A stretch of 64,000 nt of DNA from Gluconacetobacter johannae (lineage in GTDB: Bacteria; Pseudomonadota; Alphaproteobacteria; Acetobacterales; Acetobacteraceae). The notes under the pieces are model-generated. The model was not told where the DNA came from and searched no databases. It saw nothing but the letters and a program-made list of their open reading frames with translations. Position numbers and translations under genes: made by a program. The DNA is taken from contig NZ_JABEQH010000005.1 in assembly GCF_014174305.1 (NCBI RefSeq), forward strand, positions 62,001 through 126,000, in the 5' to 3' direction. Below, piece by piece: positions 27,171-35,387 of the stretch (positions are counted from its first letter, which is position 1; the number at the start of each line of letters is the position of its first letter).

Positions 27171-27770
27171 ATGATGGTTACCTCGAATTTCCTGCTCTGG
27201 GTCGTCTGCGCCCTTCTGACCGTCGCGGTGGTCGCCCTGGCGCGCCAGATCGGCGTGCTGCACGAGCGGATCGCCCCGATGGGCGCACTTGTGACCGATG
27301 GCGGGCCCAAGGTCGGGGCGGTGGCCCCGCGGCTGACCCTGACGGCGATGGATGGCGCGGTGGTCGAGATCGCGCCCGGCGAGATGGGCGCGCGCGCCGT
27401 CCTGCTGATGTTCGTCGCCTCGGACTGCCCGGTCTGCGCCAAGATCATCCCGATCGTGCGGGCCACGGCCCAGTCGGAGCGGCTGAAGCTGTTCTTCGTC
27501 GGCGACGACGGGGAAGCGGCGATCGGCAAGATGATCGCGCGCTACGGGCTGGAGCCGGCCTCGGTTATCAACAGCGCGGCGCCCGGCCTGGCGTTCCATG
27601 TCGGCAAGCTGCCCTACGGCGTGCTGCTGCGCCCGGATGGGACGATCGCGTCCAAGGGCCTGCTGAACACGCGCGAGCATGTCGAAAGCCTGGTGGTCGC
27701 GGACGAGACCGGCTTCGCCTCGGCACAGGATTACATTCGCTCCCTCCATCCCAGCCCGAACGCGGCCTGA
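27171..27770 (+). CDS. mauD: MauD thioredoxin-like protein for light-chain disulfides
   Basis: A 199-residue membrane-anchored thioredoxin-fold protein. One N-terminal helix (LLWVVCALLTVAVVALA) anchors it, and the active site CPVC (Cys86, Cys89) faces the periplasm. In methylamine and aromatic amine dehydrogenase systems MauD/AauD is needed to form the many disulfides of the light chain. Supporting segments are VGAVAPRLTLTAMDG and the cis-Pro region GKLPYGVLLRPDGTIASKGL. Two ATGs (27171, 27174) are possible. Position between mauE and the light-chain gene is the conserved order. Confidence 0.9.
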   Translation: MMVTSNFLLWVVCALLTVAVVALARQIGVLHERIAPMGALVTDGGPKVGAVAPRLTLTAMDGAVVEIAPGEMGARAVLLMFVASDCPVCAKIIPIVRATAQSERLKLFFVGDDGEAAIGKMIARYGLEPASVINSAAPGLAFHVGKLPYGVLLRPDGTIASKGLLNTREHVESLVVADETGFASAQDYIRSLHPSPNAA

Positions 27771-27817
27771 GGGACGGCAGGGCAACACGACACCCGCGTC
27801 AGGGGGAGATCTTCACG

Positions 27818-28369
27818 ATGGCACAGAAGTTTGATGGGCGGCTTTTTGAGGGCTGGAGCGAGAAGCTGACGCGGCGGCTGGCGTCGGGCACGTCGCGGCG
27901 GGGCGTACTGTCGCGCGTGGGGCTGGCGCTTGCCGCCGCGCCGGCCTTTCCCCTTCTGCCGATCGACCGGTCCAGGGCGCACGCCGCCACGACGCCCCGG
28001 CTGACGGAATTCCAGAAGAACGCCCAGGTAACCGACGATACGCGTTGCAATTACTGGCGGTACTGCGCCATCGACGGGTCGCTGTGCAGCTGTTGCGGCG
28101 GCGGGGTGCATAGCTGCCCGCCCGGCACGCAGCCTTCGCTGACCTCGTGGGTGGGCACCTGCTACAACCCGGCGGACAAGCGCAGCTACCTTATCGCCTA
28201 TCGCGACTGCTGCGGCACGTCCTCGTGCCGCCAGTGCCATTGCGACAACACCGACGGGGCGCTGCCGACCTATCGCCCGCAGGCGAACAACGAGATCATC
28301 TGGTGTTTCGGCACGTCCAGCATGGCCTATCACTGCTCGACAGCCGCGCTGGTGGGCGTCGCGGAATGA
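27818..28369 (+). CDS. mauA: Amine dehydrogenase light chain (TTQ subunit)
   Basis: A 183-residue catalytic light chain. The two tryptophans that become TTQ are present: Trp111 in TSWVGTC and Trp162 in IIWCFG. The catalytic-base aspartate is Asp130 in YRDCC. A long twin-arginine-type leader (SRRGVLSRVGLALAAAPAF) is cleaved near HAATTP. The mature part has 14 cysteines, as in aromatic amine dehydrogenase (CSCCGG and CCG..C..CHC), against 12 in methylamine dehydrogenase, while LPTYRP and IIWCFG resemble the methylamine enzyme. Substrate specificity thus cannot be read from the sequence. It deaminates a primary amine to an aldehyde and ammonia in the periplasm. Its stop overlaps the start of the cytochrome gene. 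Confidence 0.93.
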   Translation: MAQKFDGRLFEGWSEKLTRRLASGTSRRGVLSRVGLALAAAPAFPLLPIDRSRAHAATTPRLTEFQKNAQVTDDTRCNYWRYCAIDGSLCSCCGGGVHSCPPGTQPSLTSWVGTCYNPADKRSYLIAYRDCCGTSSCRQCHCDNTDGALPTYRPQANNEIIWCFGTSSMAYHCSTAALVGVAE

Positions 28370-28890
28370 CGGCACCGTGGCGTGCGGTGAAACGTTTCCC
28401 GATCGCCGGCATGCTGGCCGGCCTGCTGTGCGTCGCGGCGTGCCCCGTGGCGCGCGCGGCCGACAACAGCGTTGTGGAACAGCGGGCGGTGACGTTCAAC
28501 CACGCCCAGACCAATTACATGCTGCATTGCGGCGGATGCCACGGCACGCTGGGGCTGTCGCCGCCGCATTCGGTGCCGCTGCTGCGTGGGCAGGCGGGCT
28601 GGCTGGTCTGCGATCCGCAGGGGCGGGCCTATGTGGACGGGCTGCCCAATGTCACGCGGGCGTCGCTGTCGGATGCCGATCTGGCGGATGTGCTGAATTT
28701 CGTCATCTTCACGCTGGGGGCGTCACCGGGCAGCGCGCATGCCGCCCCGTTCACCGCGCGCGAGGTCAGCGCGATGCGCGCCGCCCCCGAATCGACGGTG
28801 CCGCTGCATCTGAGGCGCCAGCAGGCGGTGGAGCGCATCATCAAGGTTTGCGGCGCCCCGAAATCCCTGCTTGACTACAAGCCGATGTGA
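28366..28890 (+). CDS. Small periplasmic monohaem cytochrome c
   Basis: A 174-residue protein with a signal peptide (AGMLAGLLCVAACPVARAAD) and one haem-binding motif CGGCH within NYMLHCGGCHGTLGL. Another short Pro-rich segment and an axial-ligand candidate follow. It is the likely electron acceptor of the TTQ enzyme, replacing amicyanin or azurin. It has a single CxxCH, so it is not a dihaem MauG. A small cytochrome after the light-chain gene is also described for the aromatic amine (aau) cluster of Alcaligenes faecalis. The ATG overlaps the light-chain stop (ATGA). Confidence 0.85.
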   Translation: MTAPWRAVKRFPIAGMLAGLLCVAACPVARAADNSVVEQRAVTFNHAQTNYMLHCGGCHGTLGLSPPHSVPLLRGQAGWLVCDPQGRAYVDGLPNVTRASLSDADLADVLNFVIFTLGASPGSAHAAPFTAREVSAMRAAPESTVPLHLRRQQAVERIIKVCGAPKSLLDYKPM

Positions 28891-29708
28891 TGACGATGCC
28901 CCCCCGTAACGATGCACAGGACATGGGTGGCGCCGCGTGGCGTGACGCCGTGCCGTTTTTCGCCTTTCTCGTGATCGGCGGATGCTGTTTCCTGCTGTAC
29001 TGGGTGCTGGAGGGGCGTCGTGAGACGATCGACATTCCGCGATCGGTCCAGTGGGCACTGTTCGACGATTACGCGACCCTTTCCGGGCATGAGCCGGATG
29101 AGAAGGAAAGGCGCTCGATCATCAAGGGCTATGTCGCCGACGAGGTCCTGTTCCGGGAGTCGCTGCGGCGGCGGCTTTACCTGGCCGACGGCAATATCCG
29201 GCAGCGCATGATCGACCAGGTCCGCTTCATGGTCGGAGGCTCGCCCCCGGACCCGGCCGAGGCGCAGATGCGGGCCTATTACGCCGCCCATCCGAACCTC
29301 TATCGCGGAGAGCCCGAGATCAGCTTCCGCCACGTCTTCTTTCGCACCGCGCCGCAGGACCCCGTCTCCATCCTCATGGCGCTACGCCAGGGGCAGGAGG
29401 TGAAGGGCGATGATTTCTGGATGGGCCACGACCTGCCCGCCTATGGCGAATCAATGATTAGCAGCATGTTCGGACTCGATTTCCTGCATGCACTCCAGGG
29501 CGCGCCGACCGGGACCTGGACCGGCCCGATCCAATCGAGCCGGGGCTTTCATTTCGTGAAGGTCGAGGCCCGTACCCCCGCGACCCAGGCCCCCTACGAC
29601 AAGGTGCGCGACGAGATCCGGGCCGACATGATATCCGAGGAACGCGATGCCGCGATCGCGGCCGAGGTCTCGCGTTTGAGAAGGGATTACGATGTCGTCG
29701 AACGATAG
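28890..29708 (+). CDS. Membrane-anchored PpiC-type peptidyl-prolyl isomerase
   Basis: A 272-residue protein with one N-terminal helix (AVPFFAFLVIGGCCFLLYWVL), then an extracytoplasmic region with a parvulin-like core: EISFRHVFFRT, LRQGQEVKGDDFWMGHDLP and TGPIQSSRGFHFVKVEARTPA. It probably helps fold the light or heavy chain in the periplasm. ATG 28890 overlaps the cytochrome stop by one base; GTG 28887 is possible. The end overlaps the HupE/UreJ gene by 17 nt. Most parvulin chaperones (SurA, PpiD) are encoded elsewhere, so this one looks dedicated to the operon. Confidence 0.82.
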   Translation: MTMPPRNDAQDMGGAAWRDAVPFFAFLVIGGCCFLLYWVLEGRRETIDIPRSVQWALFDDYATLSGHEPDEKERRSIIKGYVADEVLFRESLRRRLYLADGNIRQRMIDQVRFMVGGSPPDPAEAQMRAYYAAHPNLYRGEPEISFRHVFFRTAPQDPVSILMALRQGQEVKGDDFWMGHDLPAYGESMISSMFGLDFLHALQGAPTGTWTGPIQSSRGFHFVKVEARTPATQAPYDKVRDEIRADMISEERDAAIAAEVSRLRRDYDVVER

Positions 29709-30741
29709 GACCTTGCGGCGGATGCGGCGCGCGGTCCGCGCGGTGCTGGCCGTGGTCGTCGCGTCCCTTGGCCTGCTGGCGTCGCAGGCCCGTGCCGATG
29801 TCTTCAATGCGGGCGATTTCAGCTTCACGCGCGGCGCCACCCCCGGCGCCTATGTGCTGACCGTGGACCTGCCGCAGAGCGTTGCCACGCCCGAGTCCCT
29901 GGGCCTGCCCAGGGGCTGTGTCACGACGGGACGCGAGGAGACGGGCGGCGGTGCGCGGGTGGCGATCGCGGTCGCCCTGCGCTGCGACCATTCGCTGACC
30001 CCCGAGGAGCGGATCGAAACACCCTGGCGTCTCGACGGGGCGACCTTCCAGAGCGCCCTGAGCGCCGACCATGCCCGCCACCCCGTGGAACTCGAGGCCG
30101 GGCGCGCGGTGCTGGCGGTGGCCCGGGGCATGCCGGTCGTGCGGTCCATGCCGGCGGTCGTGGCCTATTACGCCCAACTCGGCATCCTGCACATCCTGAC
30201 GGGCTGGGACCATCTGACCTTCGTGCTGTGCCTGTGCATGCTGACGGGGGGGGCGCGGCTGCTGCTGCTGATTACGACGTTCACGATCGGCCATTCCATT
30301 TCGCTGGCGCTGTCCTTCCTGCACGTCATCAACGTGCCCGAGCCGCCCGTCGAGGCCGTGATCGCCCTGTCGATCATGTTCATGGCGCAGGAAGGCGTGC
30401 TTGCGCCCCGGCGCATGGCGGGGGGGCGCTTCCCGCTGGGGCGCTATGCCTTCGTCGTGGGCAGCTTCGGCCTTCTGCACGGGCTGGGCTTCGCCGACGC
30501 GCTGCGCGAGATCGGCGTCGCCCCGCCCGAGCGTCTTGCGGCGCTGGTCAGCTTCAACGTGGGGGTGGAAATCGGCCAGTTGATTTTCGTGGCGATCGTG
30601 ACGCTGAGCCTGCTGCTTTTCCGGAGCCTGGGCGTGGCGCAGGCCGTGCGTGGCCTGGCGCTCTACGCGGCGGGGGCGATGGGCGCCTTCTGGATGATCG
30701 ACAGGATCGCCGCGATGTTCGGGCTGGTGGCCGCGCTATGA
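29692..30741 (+). CDS. HupE/UreJ_2 family membrane protein
   Basis: A 349-residue protein with a signal-like start (AVLAVVVASLGLLASQARAD), a soluble extracytoplasmic domain of about 130 residues and then about six membrane helices. The membrane part has the HupE/UreJ signature: LGILHILTGWDHLTFVLCL, TTFTIGHSISLALSFLHV and GSFGLLHGLGFADALREIG, with conserved histidines. HupE and UreJ proteins are linked to nickel handling, which suits a region containing urease, but the UreJ_2 branch often has other or unknown roles. It may act in TTQ enzyme maturation. It overlaps both neighbours. Confidence 0.82.
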   Translation: MSSNDRTLRRMRRAVRAVLAVVVASLGLLASQARADVFNAGDFSFTRGATPGAYVLTVDLPQSVATPESLGLPRGCVTTGREETGGGARVAIAVALRCDHSLTPEERIETPWRLDGATFQSALSADHARHPVELEAGRAVLAVARGMPVVRSMPAVVAYYAQLGILHILTGWDHLTFVLCLCMLTGGARLLLLITTFTIGHSISLALSFLHVINVPEPPVEAVIALSIMFMAQEGVLAPRRMAGGRFPLGRYAFVVGSFGLLHGLGFADALREIGVAPPERLAALVSFNVGVEIGQLIFVAIVTLSLLLFRSLGVAQAVRGLALYAAGAMGAFWMIDRIAAMFGLVAAL

Positions 30742-32315
30742 GGCCCGATCTGCGGCAGGCGCGCCATGCGCTGGCACGGGGCGAGCCGCTTCAGGCCCGC
30801 CAGATCGCGGCCGCCGTCGCCGCGCGCGAACCGCGCTCGGCCGAGGCGCATTTCCTGATGGGGATCGGCGACGTCACGCTGGGCAATGTCGGTGGGGGGA
30901 CGGTGCTGCTGCAGGCCGCGACCGAACTGGGCCGTTCCGCCGAATATTTCGCGCAGTTCGCCCGGTGCCTGCTGCTGCTGCGCCGGGACGGAGAGGCCGC
31001 GGTGGCGTTGCGCGAGGCCGAGGCGTGTCTGGCCGCGGGCGAGAAGGCGGATGCGCTGACGCGGGATACGCTGGGGTGCGCCTATGCGCGCCTGACCGAA
31101 CACGAGGCGTCGATTCCGCATTTCGAGGCCGCCGTGCGGGCCGCGCCCGATGACATGCAGTTCCGCTACAATCATGCGGTGGCGCTGAGCTTCGTCGGGC
31201 GCGTCGCGGAGTCGGAACAGGCGTTCGAGGCGCTTCTGGCGCGCGCGCCCGGCCATGCGCGGGCGCATCACACGCTGGCCGGCCTGCGTCGCCAGACGGC
31301 CGAACGCAACCATGTGCCGCGCCTGCGCGCCGCGCAGGCGGCCGCCCGGGAGCCGGAGGCGCGGCTGCTGCTGGGCTATGCCCTGTCGAAGGAACTGGAG
31401 GATCTGGGCGAGACCGACGAATCCTTCCGCTGGCTGTGGGACGCCAATGCGGCGCATCGCCGCACATTGCCCTACAGCTTTGCACGCGATGCCGAGGTTT
31501 TCGACGCGATGGAGGCCAACTGGCCGGTCTGCGCGGCCGCCCCGGTGACCGATCCGCCGCAGGATGCGCCGATCTTCGTGATCGGCATGCCGCGCACGGG
31601 CACCACCCTGGTCGACCGGATCCTGTCGTCGCATCCCGACGTGGTGGGCGCGGGCGAGCTTCAGGCCTTTCCCATCGCGGTCAAGCAGGCGTCGCGCACC
31701 CGCAGCCGCACGGTGCTCGACCCCGAGACCATCATGCAGGCGGCGGGGAAGGACCAGGGGGTGATCGGGCGGGCCTACATGCAGCGCGCCCTGGCGCATG
31801 TGCCGCAGGACGGCCGCCGGTTCAGCGACAAGTTCCCCGGCAATTTCCTCTATGCCGGCATGATCGCCCGTGCATTGCCGCAGGCGCGGATCGTGTGCCT
31901 GAGGCGCCATCCGATGGACACGGTGCTGAGCAATTTCAAGAATCTCTTTGCGACGACCTCGCGCTATTACGATTACAGCTACAGCATCGAGGACATTGCG
32001 GAATATTACGTGCGCTTCGACCGGCTGATGCGCTTCTGGCAGCGGGCGGTTCCAGGCCGGGTGCTCGAAGTGCAGTACGAGGACATCGTCGCGGACCAGG
32101 AAGGGGTGACGCGGCGCCTGCTGGCGCATTGCGGGCTGGACTGGGCGGACGCCTGCCTTGCCTTCCACACCAACGCGTCGCCGGTCTCGACCCCCAGCGC
32201 GGCGCAGGTGCGTCGCCCGATCTATCGCGACGCGCTGGCCCGCTGGAGGCGGCATGCGGCCGCGCTGGAACCGGCGCGCCGCATCCTTGAACGGCACGGC
32301 ATCGCCATCGACTGA
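30738..32315 (+). CDS. TPR protein with C-terminal sulfotransferase domain
   Basis: A 525-residue protein. The N-terminal half (about 1-240) is a TPR array (for example EHEASIPHFEAAVRAAPDDMQFRYNHA). The C-terminal half is a sulfotransferase-3 type domain: the 5'-phosphosulfate loop GMPRTGTTLVDRILSSHP begins at residue 283, and the 3'-phosphate motif is visible in ARIVCLRRHPMDTVLSNFKN. It has no signal peptide and is probably cytoplasmic. TPR-sulfotransferases are common, but their acceptors are mostly unknown. Its start overlaps the HupE gene, so it belongs to the amine dehydrogenase operon, where a peptide or substrate modification role is possible. About 100 bp separate it from urtA. Confidence 0.83.
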   Translation: MRPDLRQARHALARGEPLQARQIAAAVAAREPRSAEAHFLMGIGDVTLGNVGGGTVLLQAATELGRSAEYFAQFARCLLLLRRDGEAAVALREAEACLAAGEKADALTRDTLGCAYARLTEHEASIPHFEAAVRAAPDDMQFRYNHAVALSFVGRVAESEQAFEALLARAPGHARAHHTLAGLRRQTAERNHVPRLRAAQAAAREPEARLLLGYALSKELEDLGETDESFRWLWDANAAHRRTLPYSFARDAEVFDAMEANWPVCAAAPVTDPPQDAPIFVIGMPRTGTTLVDRILSSHPDVVGAGELQAFPIAVKQASRTRSRTVLDPETIMQAAGKDQGVIGRAYMQRALAHVPQDGRRFSDKFPGNFLYAGMIARALPQARIVCLRRHPMDTVLSNFKNLFATTSRYYDYSYSIEDIAEYYVRFDRLMRFWQRAVPGRVLEVQYEDIVADQEGVTRRLLAHCGLDWADACLAFHTNASPVSTPSAAQVRRPIYRDALARWRRHAAALEPARRILERHGIAID

Positions 32316-32419
32316 CGCGCTTCACGTCGGCGGGAAGGGCGACATCTACGCCAGATTGCGTATGGCCAATCCAACGCGGATACGGGACGAATGGCGCCAT
32401 GTCAGAAGGAATGGACGAC

Positions 32420-33751
32420 ATGACGGACCCGACCATGCGCTTTACCCGCCGCGACTTCGCCCGCTTCAGTCTTGCGGCATCGGCGGCGATGCTCGGCGGA
32501 AGCCGGACGCTGCGCGCGGCGCCTCCGTCAGGCGAACCCATCCGCATCGGGGTCCTGCATTCGCTGTCCGGCACGATGGCGATCAGCGAGACGACGCTGA
32601 AGGACGTGATCCTGATGCTGGTCGAGCTTCAGAACCGGAAGGGCGGCGTGCTGGGCCGGCCGCTGGAGGCGGTGGTCGTCGATCCGGCCTCGAACTGGCC
32701 GCTCTTTGCCGAAAAGGCGCGGCAGCTTCTGGCCGTGGACAAGGTGTCCGCCGCCTTCGGCTGCTGGACCAGCGTGTCGCGCAAGGCCGTGCTTCCGGTC
32801 TTCGAGGAACTGGACGGCATCCTGTTCTATCCCGTTCAGTACGAGGGGCAGGAATGCAGCCGCAATGTCTTCTACATGGGGGCGGCGCCGAACCAGCAGG
32901 CCATTCCGGCGGTCGATTACCTGCTGAGCGAGGATGGCGGCGGCGCGAAACGCTTTGCGCTGGTCGGCACGGATTATGTCTATCCGCGCACCACCAACCA
33001 GATCCTGCAAAGCTACCTGAAGCAGAAGGGCATCGGCGATGCCGATGTCATGGTCAATTACACGCCGTTCGGCCAGTCCGACTGGCAGACCATCGTCTCG
33101 CAGATCAAGGCCTTCGGCTCGGCCGGCCGGAAAACCGCCGTGGTTTCCACCATCAACGGCGACGCCAACGTTCCGTTCTACAAGGAACTGGCGGCGCAGG
33201 GCATTTCCGCGACGGACATTCCCGTCATGGCGTTCAGCGTCGGCGAGGAAGAGCTTGCGGGCATGGACACGAAGCCCCTGGTGGGACAGCTTGCCGCCTG
33301 GAACTATTTCGAGAGCATCGACACGCCGGCGAACCAGGCCTTCATCCGGGAATGGCACGGGTTCACGAAAAATCCAAAGCGTACCACCAACGATCCGATG
33401 GAGGCGCATTATATCGGCTTCAACCTATGGGTTCAGGCCGTGACCAAAGCCGGCACCACCGACCATGACAAGGTGATCGAGACCATGGTGGGGCTGAAGC
33501 AGCCCAACCTGACGGGCGGCGTCGCCGAGGTCCTGCCCAACCATCACATCACCAAGCCGGTCTATATCGGCGAGATCCAGGAAGACGGCCAGTTCAACGT
33601 CGTCTGGCAGACCCCCCGCGAGATACCGGGCCAGGCGTGGTCGCCCTTCGTGCCGGAGACGCGGAACCTGATCGGCGACTGGCGCGCGCCGATCCGCTGC
33701 GGCAATTACGACACGGTGAAGAAGGCCTGCCTCGGCACGCGGCATGTCTGA
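32420..33751 (+). CDS. urtA: Urea ABC transporter, substrate-binding protein
   Basis: A 443-residue periplasmic binding protein of the UrtA type. A twin-arginine leader (RRDFARFSLAASAAMLGG) sits at the N-terminus. Family segments are IGVLHSLSGTMAISE, GCWTSVSRKAVLPVFEE, LFYPVQYEGQECSRNVFYMGAAPNQQ and a late GNYDTVKKACLG. UrtA binds urea for high-affinity uptake. I start at ATG 32420, with GAAGGA upstream; ATG 32399 in the same frame would add seven residues. It begins a tight run urtABCDE, with all overlaps or gaps under 12 nt. Confidence 0.95.
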   Translation: MTDPTMRFTRRDFARFSLAASAAMLGGSRTLRAAPPSGEPIRIGVLHSLSGTMAISETTLKDVILMLVELQNRKGGVLGRPLEAVVVDPASNWPLFAEKARQLLAVDKVSAAFGCWTSVSRKAVLPVFEELDGILFYPVQYEGQECSRNVFYMGAAPNQQAIPAVDYLLSEDGGGAKRFALVGTDYVYPRTTNQILQSYLKQKGIGDADVMVNYTPFGQSDWQTIVSQIKAFGSAGRKTAVVSTINGDANVPFYKELAAQGISATDIPVMAFSVGEEELAGMDTKPLVGQLAAWNYFESIDTPANQAFIREWHGFTKNPKRTTNDPMEAHYIGFNLWVQAVTKAGTTDHDKVIETMVGLKQPNLTGGVAEVLPNHHITKPVYIGEIQEDGQFNVVWQTPREIPGQAWSPFVPETRNLIGDWRAPIRCGNYDTVKKACLGTRHV

Positions 33752-35387
33752 CCGACGGCGCCGGATTGCGCTGCTGGCGCTGCTGGGCGTGGCCCTGGCG
33801 GGCGCCCCGGCCCCTTCGCGCGCCCAGACCGTCGATGCGGCACCCCCCGTCGCGGCGGCGGCCGACCCCTATGCCGGACTGACCTCCCCGCATTTCGAGG
33901 CGATCGCGGCGGCGGTGGGCCGGCTGGGGACCGAGGGCGCGCCGCAGGCGCAGGCCGTTCTGCGCGCGCTGTCGGCGCATCATCTTTTCGTGGCGGAGGA
34001 CGGCGGCCTGTACGTCCGCGAGGGTGAAAGCTGGACCGATGCCCGGACCGGCGCCCCCGTGACGTCCGCGCCGGCCGGGGTAAGGGCGGTGCGCGAGAAC
34101 AACCGGGTGCGCGGCGCGCTGGCCCAGGCCATGGCCGGGCAGGCGCTTCTGGCCGGCGATGCGGCCGCGCGCCGCGATGCCGCAGCGCGGCTGGCCGACC
34201 ATCCTGACCCCGCCATGCTGCCGGTGGTCGATCGCGCGCTGGCGACGCCGCATGAGGCGGGGCTCGAGGCGCCGCTGCGGCGGGCGCGGGCGGCGATGCT
34301 GCTCAGCCCTGGGGCGCCTGCGACCGGGGAGCAGGCGCAGAGCGCGGCCGTGCGCGTCCTGCGTGACGCCGGCGGGCTGGACGCGCGCGCGGTGCTGGCG
34401 CGTTTCGCCGCGGACGAGACCGCGCCGGCAGAGGCGCGACAGGCGGCGCAGAGCGCGATCGTGACGATCGACCGGCGCATCCGCCTGTGGAGCCTGGCGC
34501 AGCAGGTGTTCTACGGCCTCAGCCTCGGCTCGGTCCTGCTTCTGGCGGCGATGGGGCTTGCGATCACGTTCGGCGTCATGGGCATCATCAACATGGCGCA
34601 CGGCGAGCTGGTGATGCTGGGGGCGTACACCACCTACCTGACCCAGAAGACGCTAATGGCGGTCGCGCCGGGACTGGCGGCCTTCAGCCTGCCGCTGGCG
34701 GTTCCGGCGGCGTTCCTTGTCTGCGGCGCGGCCGGCATGCTGATCGAGCGCGGGCTGATCCGTTTTCTCTATGGCCGCCCGCTCGAGACGCTTCTGGCGA
34801 CGTGGGGGCTGTCGCTGGTCCTCCAGCAGGCGGTGCGCTCGCTGTTCGGGCCGACGAACGTCGCGGTGGCGACGCCAGGCTGGCTTGCGGGGTCGTTCCA
34901 GCTTGGCGGGCTGACGGTCACCCTCGACCGGTTCGCGATCATGCTGTTCGCCGGGGCGGTCATGGGGGCGGTATTCCTTGTGCTGCGCCGCACGGCGCTG
35001 GGCCTGCAGATGCGCGCCGTGACGCAGAACCGGCGCATGGCGGCGCTGATGGGCATCCGCACCGCGCGCGTGGACGCGCTGACCTTCGGGCTGGGCTCGG
35101 GCGTCGCGGGTCTTGCGGGGGTCGCGGTCAGCCAGATCGACAATGTCAGCCCCAATCTGGGGCAGGGTTATATCATCGACAGCTTCCTGGTCGTCGTGTT
35201 CGGCGGCGTGGGGAATCTGTGGGGCACGCTGGCGGCCGCGATGACGCTGGGCGTGGGGGGCAAGGCGCTGGAGCCGCTGGTGGGCGCGGTGTCGGGCAAG
35301 ATCCTGCTGCTGGTCCTGGTCATCCTGTTCATCCAGCGTCATCCGCGCGGCATGTTCCCGCTGCGGGGTCGGGGGGTGGAATCATGA
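33744..35387 (+). CDS. urtB: Urea ABC transporter, permease UrtB
   Basis: A 547-residue permease. It has a signal-like hydrophobic start (IALLALLGVALAGAPAPSRAQ), an extended extracytoplasmic domain of about 220 residues usual for UrtB, and then a LivH-type permease of eight or so helices with GLAITFGVMGIINMAHGELVMLGAYTTYL and the coupling region LGLQMRAVTQNRRMAALMG. It forms the translocation pore with UrtC. The ATG lies within the end of urtA (overlap 8 nt). Confidence 0.94.
   Translation: MSDRRRRIALLALLGVALAGAPAPSRAQTVDAAPPVAAAADPYAGLTSPHFEAIAAAVGRLGTEGAPQAQAVLRALSAHHLFVAEDGGLYVREGESWTDARTGAPVTSAPAGVRAVRENNRVRGALAQAMAGQALLAGDAAARRDAAARLADHPDPAMLPVVDRALATPHEAGLEAPLRRARAAMLLSPGAPATGEQAQSAAVRVLRDAGGLDARAVLARFAADETAPAEARQAAQSAIVTIDRRIRLWSLAQQVFYGLSLGSVLLLAAMGLAITFGVMGIINMAHGELVMLGAYTTYLTQKTLMAVAPGLAAFSLPLAVPAAFLVCGAAGMLIERGLIRFLYGRPLETLLATWGLSLVLQQAVRSLFGPTNVAVATPGWLAGSFQLGGLTVTLDRFAIMLFAGAVMGAVFLVLRRTALGLQMRAVTQNRRMAALMGIRTARVDALTFGLGSGVAGLAGVAVSQIDNVSPNLGQGYIIDSFLVVVFGGVGNLWGTLAAAMTLGVGGKALEPLVGAVSGKILLLVLVILFIQRHPRGMFPLRGRGVES

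Noticed and set aside
28366-28890. Candidate MauG for TTQ formation
   Set aside because: Only one CxxCH motif and 174 residues, whereas MauG is a dihaem protein of about 350 or more residues. It is a simple cytochrome c.
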